From NCBI GenBank assembly GCA_050260375.1, contig JBLNCA010000011.1, positions 31,072 through 95,071 of the forward strand: a DNA stretch of 64,000 nucleotides. Direction: 5' to 3'. Under the pieces are notes generated by a model, which searched no databases, was not told where the DNA came from, and saw nothing but the letters and a program-made list of their open reading frames with translations. The position numbers and the translations under genes were made by a program. This DNA is from DTFZ01 sp050260375 (GTDB lineage Bacteria > Bacillota > Clostridia > Christensenellales > SZUA-584). Below, piece after piece: positions 36,610 to 44,890 of the stretch (position 1 is the stretch's first letter; every line of letters begins with the position of its first letter).

Positions 36610-37209
36610 TTATTCTTCTTTTTCCAGCCTCGAAACCGAAACCTCGTAAGCGGTGCGGATCATTTTTTCGCCGTTCTCCATCACCTTTTCATATTCTCTC
36701 GACTGCACCCTGCCGAACACCGAAATCTTGCCGCCCACCTGAAAGTCCGCGGCAAACCTTGCGTTGCGCCCCCACACTATGCAGGGTATGTAGTCCGACT
36801 TGTTGTAGGCGCGGTTTACCGCTACCAGCATGTCGGTTATCTCGCGCCCGAAGGGGGTGACGCGGTATACGGGCGGCTTGCAGACGAACCCGGTTAGCTC
36901 AATCTCGTTTATCTGCCGCGTCTTCTCCTCTATTTCGCGCGCAAACACTGTAAGATAGAGCCTTACCTTGCCGTCAACGAGCTTGTTGTACGACCGCAGT
37001 TGTCCCTTGACGCAAACTTCGGAGCCCTCAAACAGCGGATGTTTTAAAAGCAGCCTTTCCGAAACCGTCACGGGCAGTATATCCGCCTTTTCGCTCAAGC
37101 GCTCGCATTCCAGGAAGAACGTATAGAACGCTTCCCCGAAGATTTTATGCGACAGCGTAAGCTCACTAAGCTTACCGGCTATGCTTACGCTGTTAGTCGA
37201 TTCATTCAT
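36610..37209 (-). CDS. Tandem OB-fold, SSB-like protein
   Basis: A 199-residue protein with two SSB-type OB-folds. The first (about 9-95) includes GEAFYTFFLECERLS and VCVKGQLRSYNK. The second (about 102-195) includes NEIELTGFVCKPPVYRVTPFGREITDMLVAVNR and KISVFGRVQSREYEK. It lacks the acidic C-terminal tip of the main bacterial SSB, so it is probably an accessory single-strand-binding protein found in clostridia. A TTG at 37215 abuts GAGGG, so the ATG at 37209 is preferred. Confidence 0.82.
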   Translation of the reverse strand: MNESTNSVSIAGKLSELTLSHKIFGEAFYTFFLECERLSEKADILPVTVSERLLLKHPLFEGSEVCVKGQLRSYNKLVDGKVRLYLTVFAREIEEKTRQINEIELTGFVCKPPVYRVTPFGREITDMLVAVNRAYNKSDYIPCIVWGRNARFAADFQVGGKISVFGRVQSREYEKVMENGEKMIRTAYEVSVSRLEKEE

Positions 37210-37285
37210 ACTCAACCCTCAGCCTGCCCTAAAGCAACTTTTTAAGCCGCGTACTTTATCCCGGAGCGGACCGGCGCAGCCCGGC

Positions 37286-38065
37286 TTAATTCGTTTCCTG
37301 CATATACCTTTGCGTACCCTGAGAATCCACGAACGAGTTTTCGGGCAGCAGCAGTTCCGATACCGTCACGAGCTTATAGCCGTCCTCGCGCAGGCCGAGT
37401 ATTATCTCAGGGAGCGCTTCGGGCGTCGCGGGCATGTTGTTCTGAAACATTATTATGTCGCCGCTCTTTACCTTGGAAAGCACTTCGTCTGCGATGGCTT
37501 TGGCGTCGCCGCCCTTCCAGTCCTTCGAGTCGAGGCTCCACTTAACGGGTACGTATCCCTTGTTCTCCAGCGCCGATACGGTTTCGGAATTAAACGCGCC
37601 GTACGGCATCCTTATTACCTTAGGGTCGCAGCCGGTAAGCTGGAATATCTTATCGCTTGCTTCGCTAGCGTCGCTGAGTACTTCGTTTGCCGTCATGTCG
37701 GGATACCGCGTGTGGTTCATCGAATGGTTCGCTATCTCATGTCCCATTGCCGCCATGTTGGCCGTCGCTTCCTGATTCTGATCCGCCCACAGCCCCATTA
37801 CGAAGAACGTCGCCTTTGCGCTCTCCTTATCGAGTACGTCCAAAATCTGACGGGTGTAATCGGCGTCGCCGAAAGCTGTATCGAAAGTCAGCGCCACCAT
37901 CTTTTCATCCGTGGCCACCCTGCATATCGGCATTGCTTCCGACGTGCTGGCGACGGGCGCCCCCCCGCCGAACGCCACCTGCGTATAGACTATCGCTCCT
38001 ACCACAAGAAGTACAAACACCGCCGCTCTTATAAGCGTGCTTTTTTTAACAACGAATATGCGCAT
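37286..38065 (-). CDS. PdaB-like polysaccharide deacetylase family protein
   Basis: A 259-residue protein with an N-terminal membrane anchor (LIRAAVFVLLVVGAIVYTQ) and a NodB domain. The motif-1 segment is LTFDTAFGD, similar to the FDISWGD of Bacillus PdaB rather than the usual FDDG. Motif 2 is HEIANHSMNHTRY with the metal His pair, and RMPYGAFN is motif 3. PdaB-type proteins act in sporulation and spore cortex maintenance. It is transcribed toward the SSB-like gene, 76 nt away. Confidence 0.88.
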   Translation of the reverse strand: MRIFVVKKSTLIRAAVFVLLVVGAIVYTQVAFGGGAPVASTSEAMPICRVATDEKMVALTFDTAFGDADYTRQILDVLDKESAKATFFVMGLWADQNQEATANMAAMGHEIANHSMNHTRYPDMTANEVLSDASEASDKIFQLTGCDPKVIRMPYGAFNSETVSALENKGYVPVKWSLDSKDWKGGDAKAIADEVLSKVKSGDIIMFQNNMPATPEALPEIILGLREDGYKLVTVSELLLPENSFVDSQGTQRYMQETN

Positions 38066-38525
38066 ATCAACACCGCCTAATCAGCATAAATAGATATAGT
38101 AATTTGTATTATCAAGCAGGCTCAAATATGCTTGTGTGCGGCAAACTTGCGCGCTGCAACCGGCGCTTTTTGACCGGCGCCTGTTAAAGCGCGGATTATG
38201 AAATGGTAAATTTGAATTTAGTACGCCCTTTATTACCGCAAGGGCTGTTCCCCGACAATTTGCGACATTTTTTCTACACATTCAGCAATCAATATGCTAT
38301 AATCCGAGTAGTTCTATTTTGTGTGTGCTAAGCTTTTTGCCATAGATACCTCCTATCGGTTAAAAGCTAAAGCCAATCCGCCGGTTCATCCGGCGTTTTT
38401 TTTACCGGGCATATTGCTATATATATCCTTTTGCGTTACAATTTACATAACATGCTATTTTTAGCTGCGATATTCTAATCGGCTTTTCCGAGTAATATTA
38501 CTTTATTAATGATAGAGGATAAAGC
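38066..38525. other. 460-nt intergenic region holding a candidate small RNA
   Basis: No convincing protein gene: a 66-codon minus-strand frame here has no ribosome site or family. The left part should hold the promoter of the PdaB-like gene. The centre (38295-38403) has a promoter, a hairpin and a terminator on the plus strand. The right part is AT-rich and precedes the small membrane protein at 38526. Confidence 0.6.
38309..38403 (+). ncRNA. Candidate small RNA with CCUCC loop
   Basis: An extended -10 (TGC then TATAAT at 38298-38303) implies a start near 38309. About 95 nt later, CGCCGG-TTCAT-CCGGCG plus T8 (38379-38403) is a textbook terminator. Between them, AGCTTTT and AAAAGCT, then CC/GG and ATAG/CTAT, build a long hairpin. 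Its loop is ATACCTC, with CCUCC across the loop edge. An exposed anti-Shine-Dalgarno loop is typical of clostridial and staphylococcal regulatory RNAs. No reading frame of note lies inside. The -35 box is poor. Confidence 0.55.
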
Positions 38526-38924
38526 ATGAAAAGAAGAACGATGGTCTTCATAGTTTCAGCGGCAATAATCGTTGCTTTGATTGTCGGATCTATATTGATA
38601 TTTACACCGAGAAGAATCGTCAACAAAAGCGATGATATTGACGGTTTAAAGGTAACGTATCACAATACTCTAATCCCGGTAAATCAAAACGATATAATAG
38701 ATATTTTGAGCAAATATAATGCCGTTGCTACTATCAGGAACGTTGCCCCGTACAAAACTGCTAAAGTAGATTTTGAAATCGACCTCGTTGCCAATGGCAA
38801 ACCGGTTCATATAGTGCTTGGCGAGTTTAATATATGGTATGAGTCCGGAGAAGGTTATGAAAATGATATATTGGACGCCGGGCGGCTCAAAGAAGAATTA
38901 AAGAACGTACTAGACTTGAAATAG
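38526..38924 (+). CDS. Small membrane-anchored protein of unknown function
   Basis: A 132-residue protein with one N-terminal TM (MVFIVSAAIIVALIVGSILIF) and an extracytoplasmic alpha/beta domain of about 95 residues ending in GRLKEELKNVLDLK. I do not recognise a family. AGAGGATAAAGC precedes the ATG. Its codons are more AT-rich than those of the neighbours, and it lies in a low-GC patch with another small membrane protein and a mobile repeat, which suggests acquired DNA. Confidence 0.6.
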   Translation: MKRRTMVFIVSAAIIVALIVGSILIFTPRRIVNKSDDIDGLKVTYHNTLIPVNQNDIIDILSKYNAVATIRNVAPYKTAKVDFEIDLVANGKPVHIVLGEFNIWYESGEGYENDILDAGRLKEELKNVLDLK

Positions 38925-39041
38925 CCGCTTTTGTGCCTCTGTACTCCTGCTGGCCTTTTCTCAGGAAACCGGTGAATTGAAAGGAAACACGAATGTATCA
39001 CCCTTATCCGTATACAATGTAAAATTAAGTTGGAGGCTATG

Positions 39042-39448
39042 ATGAACAAAATAAAACTCATTTGCACGGCGCTGCTGCCAATATAATAATCGTTCTGTAC
39101 ATTATGTGTTTTAATTGGGCGCAGGATTACTCAAGCACTCATTTTACAATAGGTATCAGGATACTGGTTGAGGTTATCGGAAATATCGTGTTTGGCGTTT
39201 TTCTGTTTTTTGTCTGCAAAGATGGTATTAAGAAGCCGTCAAATTCTCCAGTCGGATATATACTTGGCATTATTATAATGCCTCTGGCTTTCCTGCTGTC
39301 GTATATCCCCGGCCTCGCCATGCCGACTGTACAGATATATATCTTTGAGAGCATCCCTTATTACTTTATATTCGCAAGCGTTTACATAGGGCTTGTCATT
39401 TACTCTGTGAGAAGAAAAGCAAGCGTACAACCAATAAATACGCCATAA
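39042..39448 (+). CDS. Small membrane protein, probably frameshifted after residue 14
   Basis: The good start is the ATG at 39042 (TTGGAGG upstream): MNKIKLICTALLPI, then a stop at 39084. One frame over, the reading continues IIIVLYIMCFNWAQ to a stop at 39448. Joined by a one-base shift near 39083, this is a protein of about 135 residues with four hydrophobic segments. The uninterrupted frame begins only at an unsupported TTG at 39062. I do not recognise a family. It lies in the same AT-rich patch as the previous gene. Confidence 0.5.
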
Positions 39449-39513
39449 TTAATCGCAATGACGAAAGAAGGGACGCTTTTTACAGCATCCCAGAGTGTCA
39501 AACAACCTCTATA

Positions 39514-39590
39514 TGTCATTCCGAACATAAGTGAGGAATCTTTCTTGTTTACTAAGGATTCTTCGGTCGCTTCGCTCTCTCTGAATGACA
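39514..39590. repeat. MITE-like inverted repeat (family C)
   Basis: A 77-bp element with terminal TGTCATTC and GAATGACA, and inner GAGGAATCTTTC and AAGGATTCTTCGG arms. It ends with the CGCTTCGCTC string typical of very widespread REP/MITE-like sequences. It sits between the low-GC gene patch and pnp. GACGCTTTTTACAGC repeats flank it on both sides. Confidence 0.65.
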
Positions 39591-39613
39591 AAAGGTACTT
39601 TATCGGTAATCTT

Positions 39614-39640
39614 AAAAGACGCTTTTTACAGCGTCCTTTT
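39614..39640. terminator. Terminator of pnp
   Basis: GACGCT and AGCGTC pair around a T-rich loop, with A4 and T4 on both flanks, just downstream of the pnp stop on the minus strand. A related hairpin (GGGACGCT and AGCATCCC) at 39470-39491 may serve the plus-strand gene. Confidence 0.65.
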
Positions 39641-39647
39641 CATTCCG

Positions 39648-41798
39648 TTATTCGTTGTCTTCCCTGCGCTCTTTTTTCGCGTCCTTTGAGGGCCCTTCGC
39701 CTCTTTTCCTGTCCTCGGGCAGCAGGCCTTTTCTCGTGAGGTTAACCCTGCCCTGCTTGTCTATATCCGTGACGCGCACGAGTATCTCGTCGCCTATGTT
39801 TACAACGTCCTCCACCCTCTTCACGTGCTCGTTGGAGAGCTTCGAGATATGCACTAAGCCGTCCTTGCCGGGAGCGAGCTCGACAAACGCGCCGAAGTTC
39901 ATTATGCGCACCACCTTGCCCAGGTAGACGTTGCCCACCTCGACGTCCTTGACTATCGCGTCTATTGCAGCCTTTGCGCGCTCTGCGGCATCCTTGTCAG
40001 GCGACGTTATGAACACCCTTCCGTCGTCCTCTAAGTCTATCTTTACGCCCGTGTCGGCTATTATCTTGTTGATTACCTTGCCGCCCGAGCCGATAACCTC
40101 CCTTATCTTCTCGGGGTCGATAGTGAACTGCATTATGCGCGGCGCGTACTTGGAAAGGTCCGCCCTCGGCGCAGGCAGCACAGCGTTCATCTTATCGAGT
40201 ATAAAGAGCCTCGCTTCTCTTGCCTGGTCGAGCGCACGAGTCAATATCTCCTCGTCAATGCCCTTTATCTTTATATCCATCTGTATGGCGGTTATGCCCT
40301 TTGCCGTGCCCGCCACCTTAAAGTCCATGTCCCCGAAGAAGTCCTCAAGGCCCTGTATGTCGCTGAGTATGGCTATGTTGCCTGTAGATTCGTCCTTGAT
40401 AAGCCCCATCGCCGCGCCCGCTACCGGAGCTTTTATAGGCACGCCCGCGTCCATCAGCGATAGCGAGCTTGCGCACACGCTCGCCTGCGATGTCGAGCCG
40501 TTCGAGCTAATGCACTCGGAAACCGTCCTTATAGCGTACGGAAATTCCGTCTCGCTGGGCAGCACCGGCAGCAGCGCCCTCTCGGCAAGCGCGCCGTGCC
40601 CCACTTCCCTTCTGTTCGCGCTGCGCAGCGGCTTCGCTTCGCCCGTAGCGTAAGGCGGCATGTTGTAGTGGTGCATATAGCGCTTGAAAGCTTCGTCAGA
40701 AAGCCCTTCAAGCCTCTGCGCGTCGCTTATCGCGCCTAGAGTCGTCAGCGTCATCGCCTGCGTTTCGCCGCGCGTGAATACCGCGCTGCCGTGCGTACGC
40801 GCAAAAATACCGACTTCGCACCATATCGGGCGTATCTCGGTGAATTTCCTGCCGTCCGGACGTATGCCATGGTTTATTATCTTGTCGCGTACTATCTCTT
40901 TCTTTATATCATAAAGCACGCTCTCGATATCGCTCTCGGCTCCCGGATATTCCTCCGCAAAGTGCGCTTGCACGTCCGCCAGCACTTCCTCGCTGCGCTC
41001 CTCCCGGGTGTTCCTGTCGGTCGTGTCTACGCTCCATCTTACCTTCTCGGTGGCGTATTCGCGCACGGCCGCTTCAAGCTCGGCGGGAACCTGTTTTACC
41101 ACGTAAAGCGCTTTAGGCTTGCCCGCTTCTTCAACTATCTTTTCGATAAACACTATTATCTTCTTTATCTCTTCATGCGCGAACAGTATGGCGTCCAGCA
41201 TCTCTTTTTCGCTGATTTCGTTGGCGCCCGCCTCCACCATCATAATCGCGTCCTTTGTTCCTGATACCGTTAACTCAAGCACGCTCTTTTCGCGTTGCGC
41301 CGAATCCGGATTGATTATGTATTCTCCGTCGACCATGCCGACCACAACCGAAGCGGTAGGCCCTAAAAACGGTATGTCGGAAATGGAAAGTGCTATCGAG
41401 GAGCCCAGCATACCGTATACCGCCGGGGGTATGTCCGTGTCCACGCTTATTACCGTGCATATCACCTGCACGTCGTTGTAATACCCCTTGGGGAACAACG
41501 GCCGAAGCGGCCTGTCTATCAGCCTTGCGGTAAGCACCGCCTTTTCGGAAGGCCTTCCTTCCCTCTTGATGAATCCGCCGGGTATCTTGCCTACCGAATA
41601 CATCTTCTCTTCAAACTCGACGCTTAACGGAAAAAAATCAACGCCTTCCCTAGGCTCCTTTGAAGCCGTCGCCGTAACGAGTACGGCCGTGTCTCCGCAG
41701 CGCACTATGCAGCTTCCGTTTGCCTGCTGAGCGTACTTTCCTGTCTCTACCGTCAATGTCCTGCCGGCGATCTCCGTCTGAAATACTTTGTGTTCCAT
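39648..41798 (-). CDS. pnp: Polyribonucleotide nucleotidyltransferase PNPase
   Basis: A 716-residue phosphorolytic 3'-5' exoribonuclease. Two RNase PH domains (TLTVETGKYAQQANGSCIVR at the start; EVGIFARTHGSAVFTRGETQ for the second), a KH domain (REVIGSGGKVINKI) and an S1 domain (GNVYLGKVVRIMNFGAFVEL) follow in order, with a short charged tail. It acts in RNA decay, probably in a degradosome. It lies downstream of rpsO, the usual bacterial order, with a hairpin and a family A repeat in the spacer. Confidence 0.97.
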   Translation of the reverse strand: MEHKVFQTEIAGRTLTVETGKYAQQANGSCIVRCGDTAVLVTATASKEPREGVDFFPLSVEFEEKMYSVGKIPGGFIKREGRPSEKAVLTARLIDRPLRPLFPKGYYNDVQVICTVISVDTDIPPAVYGMLGSSIALSISDIPFLGPTASVVVGMVDGEYIINPDSAQREKSVLELTVSGTKDAIMMVEAGANEISEKEMLDAILFAHEEIKKIIVFIEKIVEEAGKPKALYVVKQVPAELEAAVREYATEKVRWSVDTTDRNTREERSEEVLADVQAHFAEEYPGAESDIESVLYDIKKEIVRDKIINHGIRPDGRKFTEIRPIWCEVGIFARTHGSAVFTRGETQAMTLTTLGAISDAQRLEGLSDEAFKRYMHHYNMPPYATGEAKPLRSANRREVGHGALAERALLPVLPSETEFPYAIRTVSECISSNGSTSQASVCASSLSLMDAGVPIKAPVAGAAMGLIKDESTGNIAILSDIQGLEDFFGDMDFKVAGTAKGITAIQMDIKIKGIDEEILTRALDQAREARLFILDKMNAVLPAPRADLSKYAPRIMQFTIDPEKIREVIGSGGKVINKIIADTGVKIDLEDDGRVFITSPDKDAAERAKAAIDAIVKDVEVGNVYLGKVVRIMNFGAFVELAPGKDGLVHISKLSNEHVKRVEDVVNIGDEILVRVTDIDKQGRVNLTRKGLLPEDRKRGEGPSKDAKKERREDNE

Positions 41799-41862
41799 TC
41801 TTTTTATCCCTTCCTTACCTTACCTGATGGCACGCACCCTTGCGCCCACCGTTATTCCTCTC

Positions 41863-41877
41863 CCGGCGATACGCCGG
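41863..41877 (-). other. Short perfect hairpin in the pnp leader
   Basis: CCGGCG-ATA-CGCCGG forms a 6-bp stem with a 3-nt loop, 65 nt before the pnp start. A hairpin here is reminiscent of the RNase III-processed autoregulatory pnp leader of E. coli; that function is inferred only. Confidence 0.35.
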
Positions 41878-41886
41878 CAGAGTTCT

Positions 41887-41931
41887 ATTTACGCCCCATC
41901 TAGCCTCACGGCTTGCACGGGGGACCTCGAT
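41887..41931 (+). repeat. Hairpin repeat family A, rpsO-pnp spacer copy
   Basis: ATTTACGCCCCATC, an AGCC/GGCT stem around TCAC, then CACGGGGGACCTCGAT. It follows the same layout as the copy at 47577-47617, with changes on both sides of the stem. Confidence 0.65.
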
Positions 41932-41936
41932 AAATA

Positions 41937-41958
41937 ATAGAGCGGTCGCCCGCTCTAT
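41937..41958 (-). terminator. Terminator of rpsO
   Basis: ATAGAGCGG pairs with CCGCTCTAT over 9 bp around TCGC. It starts 10 nt after the rpsO stop on the minus strand and is followed by TATTTAT. It may only attenuate transcription into pnp. Confidence 0.55.
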
Positions 41959-41968
41959 CAAGAATCTT

Positions 41969-42232
41969 TTATTTTCTTAAGTTCAAGCTCTTAACAACTT
42001 CCCTATAACGCTCTATGTCCTTCTTCTTAAGATAGTTGAGCAATCCTCTTCTTTTGCCTACCATCTTTAAGAGCCCTCTCCTTGAATGGTGATCCTTGTT
42101 GTGGATCTTCAAGTGTTCGTTAAGATGGTTTATCCTCTCCGTAAGCAACGCTATCTGCACCTCCGGAGACCCTGTGTCGCCTTTGGTGACGGCAAACTTT
42201 TCAATGATTGCCGATTTTGTTTCCTTATCCAT
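41969..42232 (-). CDS. rpsO: 30S ribosomal protein S15
   Basis: An 87-residue S15, binding 16S rRNA in the 30S platform. It contains DTGSPEVQIALLTERINHLN and HNKDHHSRRGLLKMVGKRRG, the hallmark S15 segments. The frame extends upstream, but GGAGG with five bases before the ATG at 42232 and family length (88-89 residues) fix the start. It is transcribed from its own promoter toward pnp. Confidence 0.97.
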   Translation of the reverse strand: MDKETKSAIIEKFAVTKGDTGSPEVQIALLTERINHLNEHLKIHNKDHHSRRGLLKMVGKRRGLLNYLKKKDIERYREVVKSLNLRK

Positions 42233-42319
42233 TTTTTCCTCCATGTTTTGTATCCCCGTAAACATAGTAAAGCGTCGGAAAAGTCGCTGAACAACGTATA
42301 CGGTTAAGATTCAAAAAAC

Positions 42320-42348
42320 ATAATAGCACATGCTCTTTCGTTTGTAAA
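42320..42348 (-). promoter_or_regulatory. rpsO promoter
   Basis: Minus-strand TTTACA (42348-42343) and TATTAT (42325-42320) with a 17-bp spacer. Confidence 0.65.
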
Positions 42349-42523
42349 CAATTCCTTTTAACGAGTTTTAAGCGAAAAAGCCTTCTTTTTCTCACTCTCC
42401 CGGAACTTCTTTTGCTTTTATTATTGCTCGCCGCAATGTTTTTTTATACAGCGTTCCGAGTATAAATCCACGTTTCCATAAAATAAATCCCATACATGGT
42501 ATGGTATTCGTAAGCCGAAGTGA

Positions 42524-42543
42524 TATAATACTTGATTGGGTAA
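42524..42543 (+). promoter_or_regulatory. rnf promoter -10 with shared start-site motif
   Basis: TATAAT (42524-42529) is followed directly by ACTTGATTGGGTAA. The same -10 plus motif occurs before the PFOR gene at 50508-50527. The -35 is poor, so activation may be needed. Confidence 0.55.
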
Positions 42544-42584
42544 CAGTGAACAAAAGTTTTTACTAATTATATAAAGGAGGAAGT

Positions 42585-43916
42585 ATGGCAGGAAGACTAT
42601 CTTTTAAGGGCGGCGTGCACCCACTTAGTAGCATGCACCACGGCAAGCATTTAACGCAGGACCGCCCGATTATGGCGTGCAGCGTGCCCGAAGAGGTTAT
42701 AATACCGCTTTCGCAGCACACAGGCGCCCCTTCCAAGCCTGTCGTCTCTCCGGGGGACCGAGTCGACATGGGGCAGCTCATAGCACAGGCAGAAGGTTTT
42801 GTCAGCGTTCCTTGCTATTCCAGCGTTTCGGGAACGGTAAAGGAAATAGCGCGGCGTCCTCATATCTCGGGCGTGTTGTCGCAGTCAATAGTCATCACAA
42901 ACGACTTTGAGGACAGGCTCTCAAAAGACATAAAGAGCAAGGGGTCTTTGGAAAGCCTTTCGCCGAAACAGATTATAGACATGATAAAGGATGCGGGCAT
43001 CGTAGGATTGGGCGGTGCGGCGTTTCCGACGCATGTAAAGCTCTCTCCCCCGCCCGACAAGAAGATTGATACCTTAATAATAAACGGCGCGGAATGCGAG
43101 CCTTACCTTACCGCCGACCATCGCATAATGCTTGAGCACCCCGAAAAGGTCGTACTCGGCGTAAAAGCGGTTATGAAGGCGCTCGGCGTAGCCAACGCCG
43201 TAATCGCGATAGAAGATAATAAAAAGGACGCCATAGCCGCAATACGCAAAGCATCGAGCGGCATAAACGTCGCCACATTGAAGGTCAAATATCCTCAGGG
43301 CGCTGAAAAACAGCTGATATACGCGGTGACTAAGCGCCGCGTGCCGTCGGGCAAGCTGCCGATGGACGTCGGCGTAGTCGTTGTCAACGTGGGCACGGCG
43401 TATCAGATAGCGCTGACATTAGAGACAGGCATGCCGCTGATTGAGCGCGTAGTGACGGTAACCGGCAGCGTAAAGCAGCCCTCCAACTTTCTTGTGCGTA
43501 TAGGTACGCCTCTATCCCATGTGATAGAGCAGGCGGGCGGCTTTGTAGGAGATATAGAAAAGGTAATCGCGGGCGGCCCGATGATGGGCATAGCTCAAAG
43601 CAACCTGAACGCTCCCGTAATAAAGGGCACGTCGGGCATACTCGTGTTAAGCACAAGCGAAGCCCGCATGATGGAGGAATCGCCGTGCATCTACTGCGGG
43701 CGGTGCGTAGACGTTTGCCCCATGGGCTTAGAGCCGTATCTGCTGAACAACTACGCCGCCAAGGGCGACTTTGAAGCAGCTGAGAAAAGGCACGTTATGG
43801 ACTGCATGGAATGCGGCGGCTGCACTTATATCTGCCCTGCGCACAGGTATTTGACGCAGCGGATTAAGCTTGCGAAGTCCGAGATAGCCAAAAGGCGTAA
43901 AAAAGCTGCGAAATGA
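42585..43916 (+). CDS. rnfC: Rnf complex subunit RnfC
   Basis: A 443-residue peripheral subunit of the ferredoxin:NAD+ oxidoreductase that couples electron flow to Na+ or H+ export. It contains a flavin/NADH-binding region (GIVGLGGAAFPTHVKL) and two [4Fe-4S] motifs near the C-terminus, CIYCGRCVDVCP and CMECGGCTYICP. AAGGAGG precedes the ATG. It is the first of six genes in the order C-D-G-E-A-B, the usual clostridial order. It probably contacts soluble NAD(H). Confidence 0.96.
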   Translation: MAGRLSFKGGVHPLSSMHHGKHLTQDRPIMACSVPEEVIIPLSQHTGAPSKPVVSPGDRVDMGQLIAQAEGFVSVPCYSSVSGTVKEIARRPHISGVLSQSIVITNDFEDRLSKDIKSKGSLESLSPKQIIDMIKDAGIVGLGGAAFPTHVKLSPPPDKKIDTLIINGAECEPYLTADHRIMLEHPEKVVLGVKAVMKALGVANAVIAIEDNKKDAIAAIRKASSGINVATLKVKYPQGAEKQLIYAVTKRRVPSGKLPMDVGVVVVNVGTAYQIALTLETGMPLIERVVTVTGSVKQPSNFLVRIGTPLSHVIEQAGGFVGDIEKVIAGGPMMGIAQSNLNAPVIKGTSGILVLSTSEARMMEESPCIYCGRCVDVCPMGLEPYLLNNYAAKGDFEAAEKRHVMDCMECGGCTYICPAHRYLTQRIKLAKSEIAKRRKKAAK

Positions 43917-43942
43917 CGGCTGATTTATTAGGGAGGGTTAAT

Positions 43943-44890
43943 ATGGATAAGTTTACAATGTCTGTGTCGCCGCATATCCGGACTGCCGTGACGACGAGAC
44001 GAATAATGACAGATGTAATAATAGCGCTTTTGCCCGCGACTGCCTGCGGCGTATACTTTTTCGGCTTTAATGCTCTTGTTACCGTTCTGGTATCGGTAGC
44101 CGCAACCATTGGCACTGAGGCGCTTATTCAGTTCCTTATGAAAAAGAAGGTGACGATATCGGACGGCAGCGCGGCCGTAACTGGATTGCTGCTCGCGCTC
44201 ACGTTGCCGCCGCTTGCGCCCGGGGATTTCTATATGCCGCTTTTCGGCTCGGTTTTCGCGATAGCGATAGCAAAGCAATGCTTCGGCGGCCTTGGTTACA
44301 ACTTTATAAACCCGGCGCTCGCGGCAAGGGCGTTCCTCGTCGTGTCGTGGCCGACGGCCCTGACCACCTGGACGATGCCGCCCTCCGCGATATCTTCGGC
44401 GACGCCGCTCGCGGCGCTCAAATACGGAGGAGAAGGGGTTGTATTAAGCCCGTATATTGACATGTTCCTCGGCAACGTCGGCGGCTCAATAGGCGAGACA
44501 AGCGCTCTTGCGCTGCTTATCGGCGCAGTATACCTAATTGCGCGCAACGTCATCAATTGGAGGATACCGGCCGTTTATATAGGCGTCGTAGCTCTGTTTA
44601 CCTGGGTTGCGGGCCCTGGCGGGCTTTTCACCGGAGACGCGCTCTATCACGTATTGGGAGGCGGGCTGTTGCTCGGAGCCATATACATGGCTACCGACTA
44701 CACGACATCGCCGATGACGAACACCGGGCGGGTAATATTCGCAGCCGGGTGCGGCATACTGACCGGGGTCATACGGCTTTGGGGCGGCTATCCCGAGGGC
44801 GTGTGCTACGCTATACTGATAATGAACCTCGCGGTGCCCCTGCTTGACAGGAAGTTCCGTCCGAGAGTGTTCGGAGGTGCTGTGAAATGA
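43943..44890 (+). CDS. rnfD: Rnf complex subunit RnfD
   Basis: A 315-residue integral membrane subunit with about nine or ten spans, part of the ion-translocating core and carrying a covalent flavin in characterised homologues. KQCFGGLGYNFINPALAARAFL and MATDYTTSPMTNTGR are family landmarks. The frame opens at 43913, but AGGGAGGG supports the ATG at 43943. Its stop overlaps the rnfG start (ATGA). Confidence 0.95.
   Translation: MDKFTMSVSPHIRTAVTTRRIMTDVIIALLPATACGVYFFGFNALVTVLVSVAATIGTEALIQFLMKKKVTISDGSAAVTGLLLALTLPPLAPGDFYMPLFGSVFAIAIAKQCFGGLGYNFINPALAARAFLVVSWPTALTTWTMPPSAISSATPLAALKYGGEGVVLSPYIDMFLGNVGGSIGETSALALLIGAVYLIARNVINWRIPAVYIGVVALFTWVAGPGGLFTGDALYHVLGGGLLLGAIYMATDYTTSPMTNTGRVIFAAGCGILTGVIRLWGGYPEGVCYAILIMNLAVPLLDRKFRPRVFGGAVK

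Larger units (their letters stand above)
42233..42584. other. 352-nt divergent promoter region of rpsO and rnf
   Basis: It contains the minus-strand rpsO promoter near 42320-42348 and the plus-strand rnf start region near 42524-42543. The middle is AT-rich without a reading frame or hairpin I can support. Confidence 0.6.

Noticed and set aside
37286..38065. Loss of catalytic Asp in the NodB motif of the deacetylase
   Set aside because: FDTAFGD is similar to the FDISWGD of Bacillus PdaB, so it is normal for this branch and not a defect.
38081..38281. A 66-codon minus-strand frame in the small-RNA spacer
   Set aside because: It has no ribosome site or recognisable family, and its composition is that of intergenic DNA.
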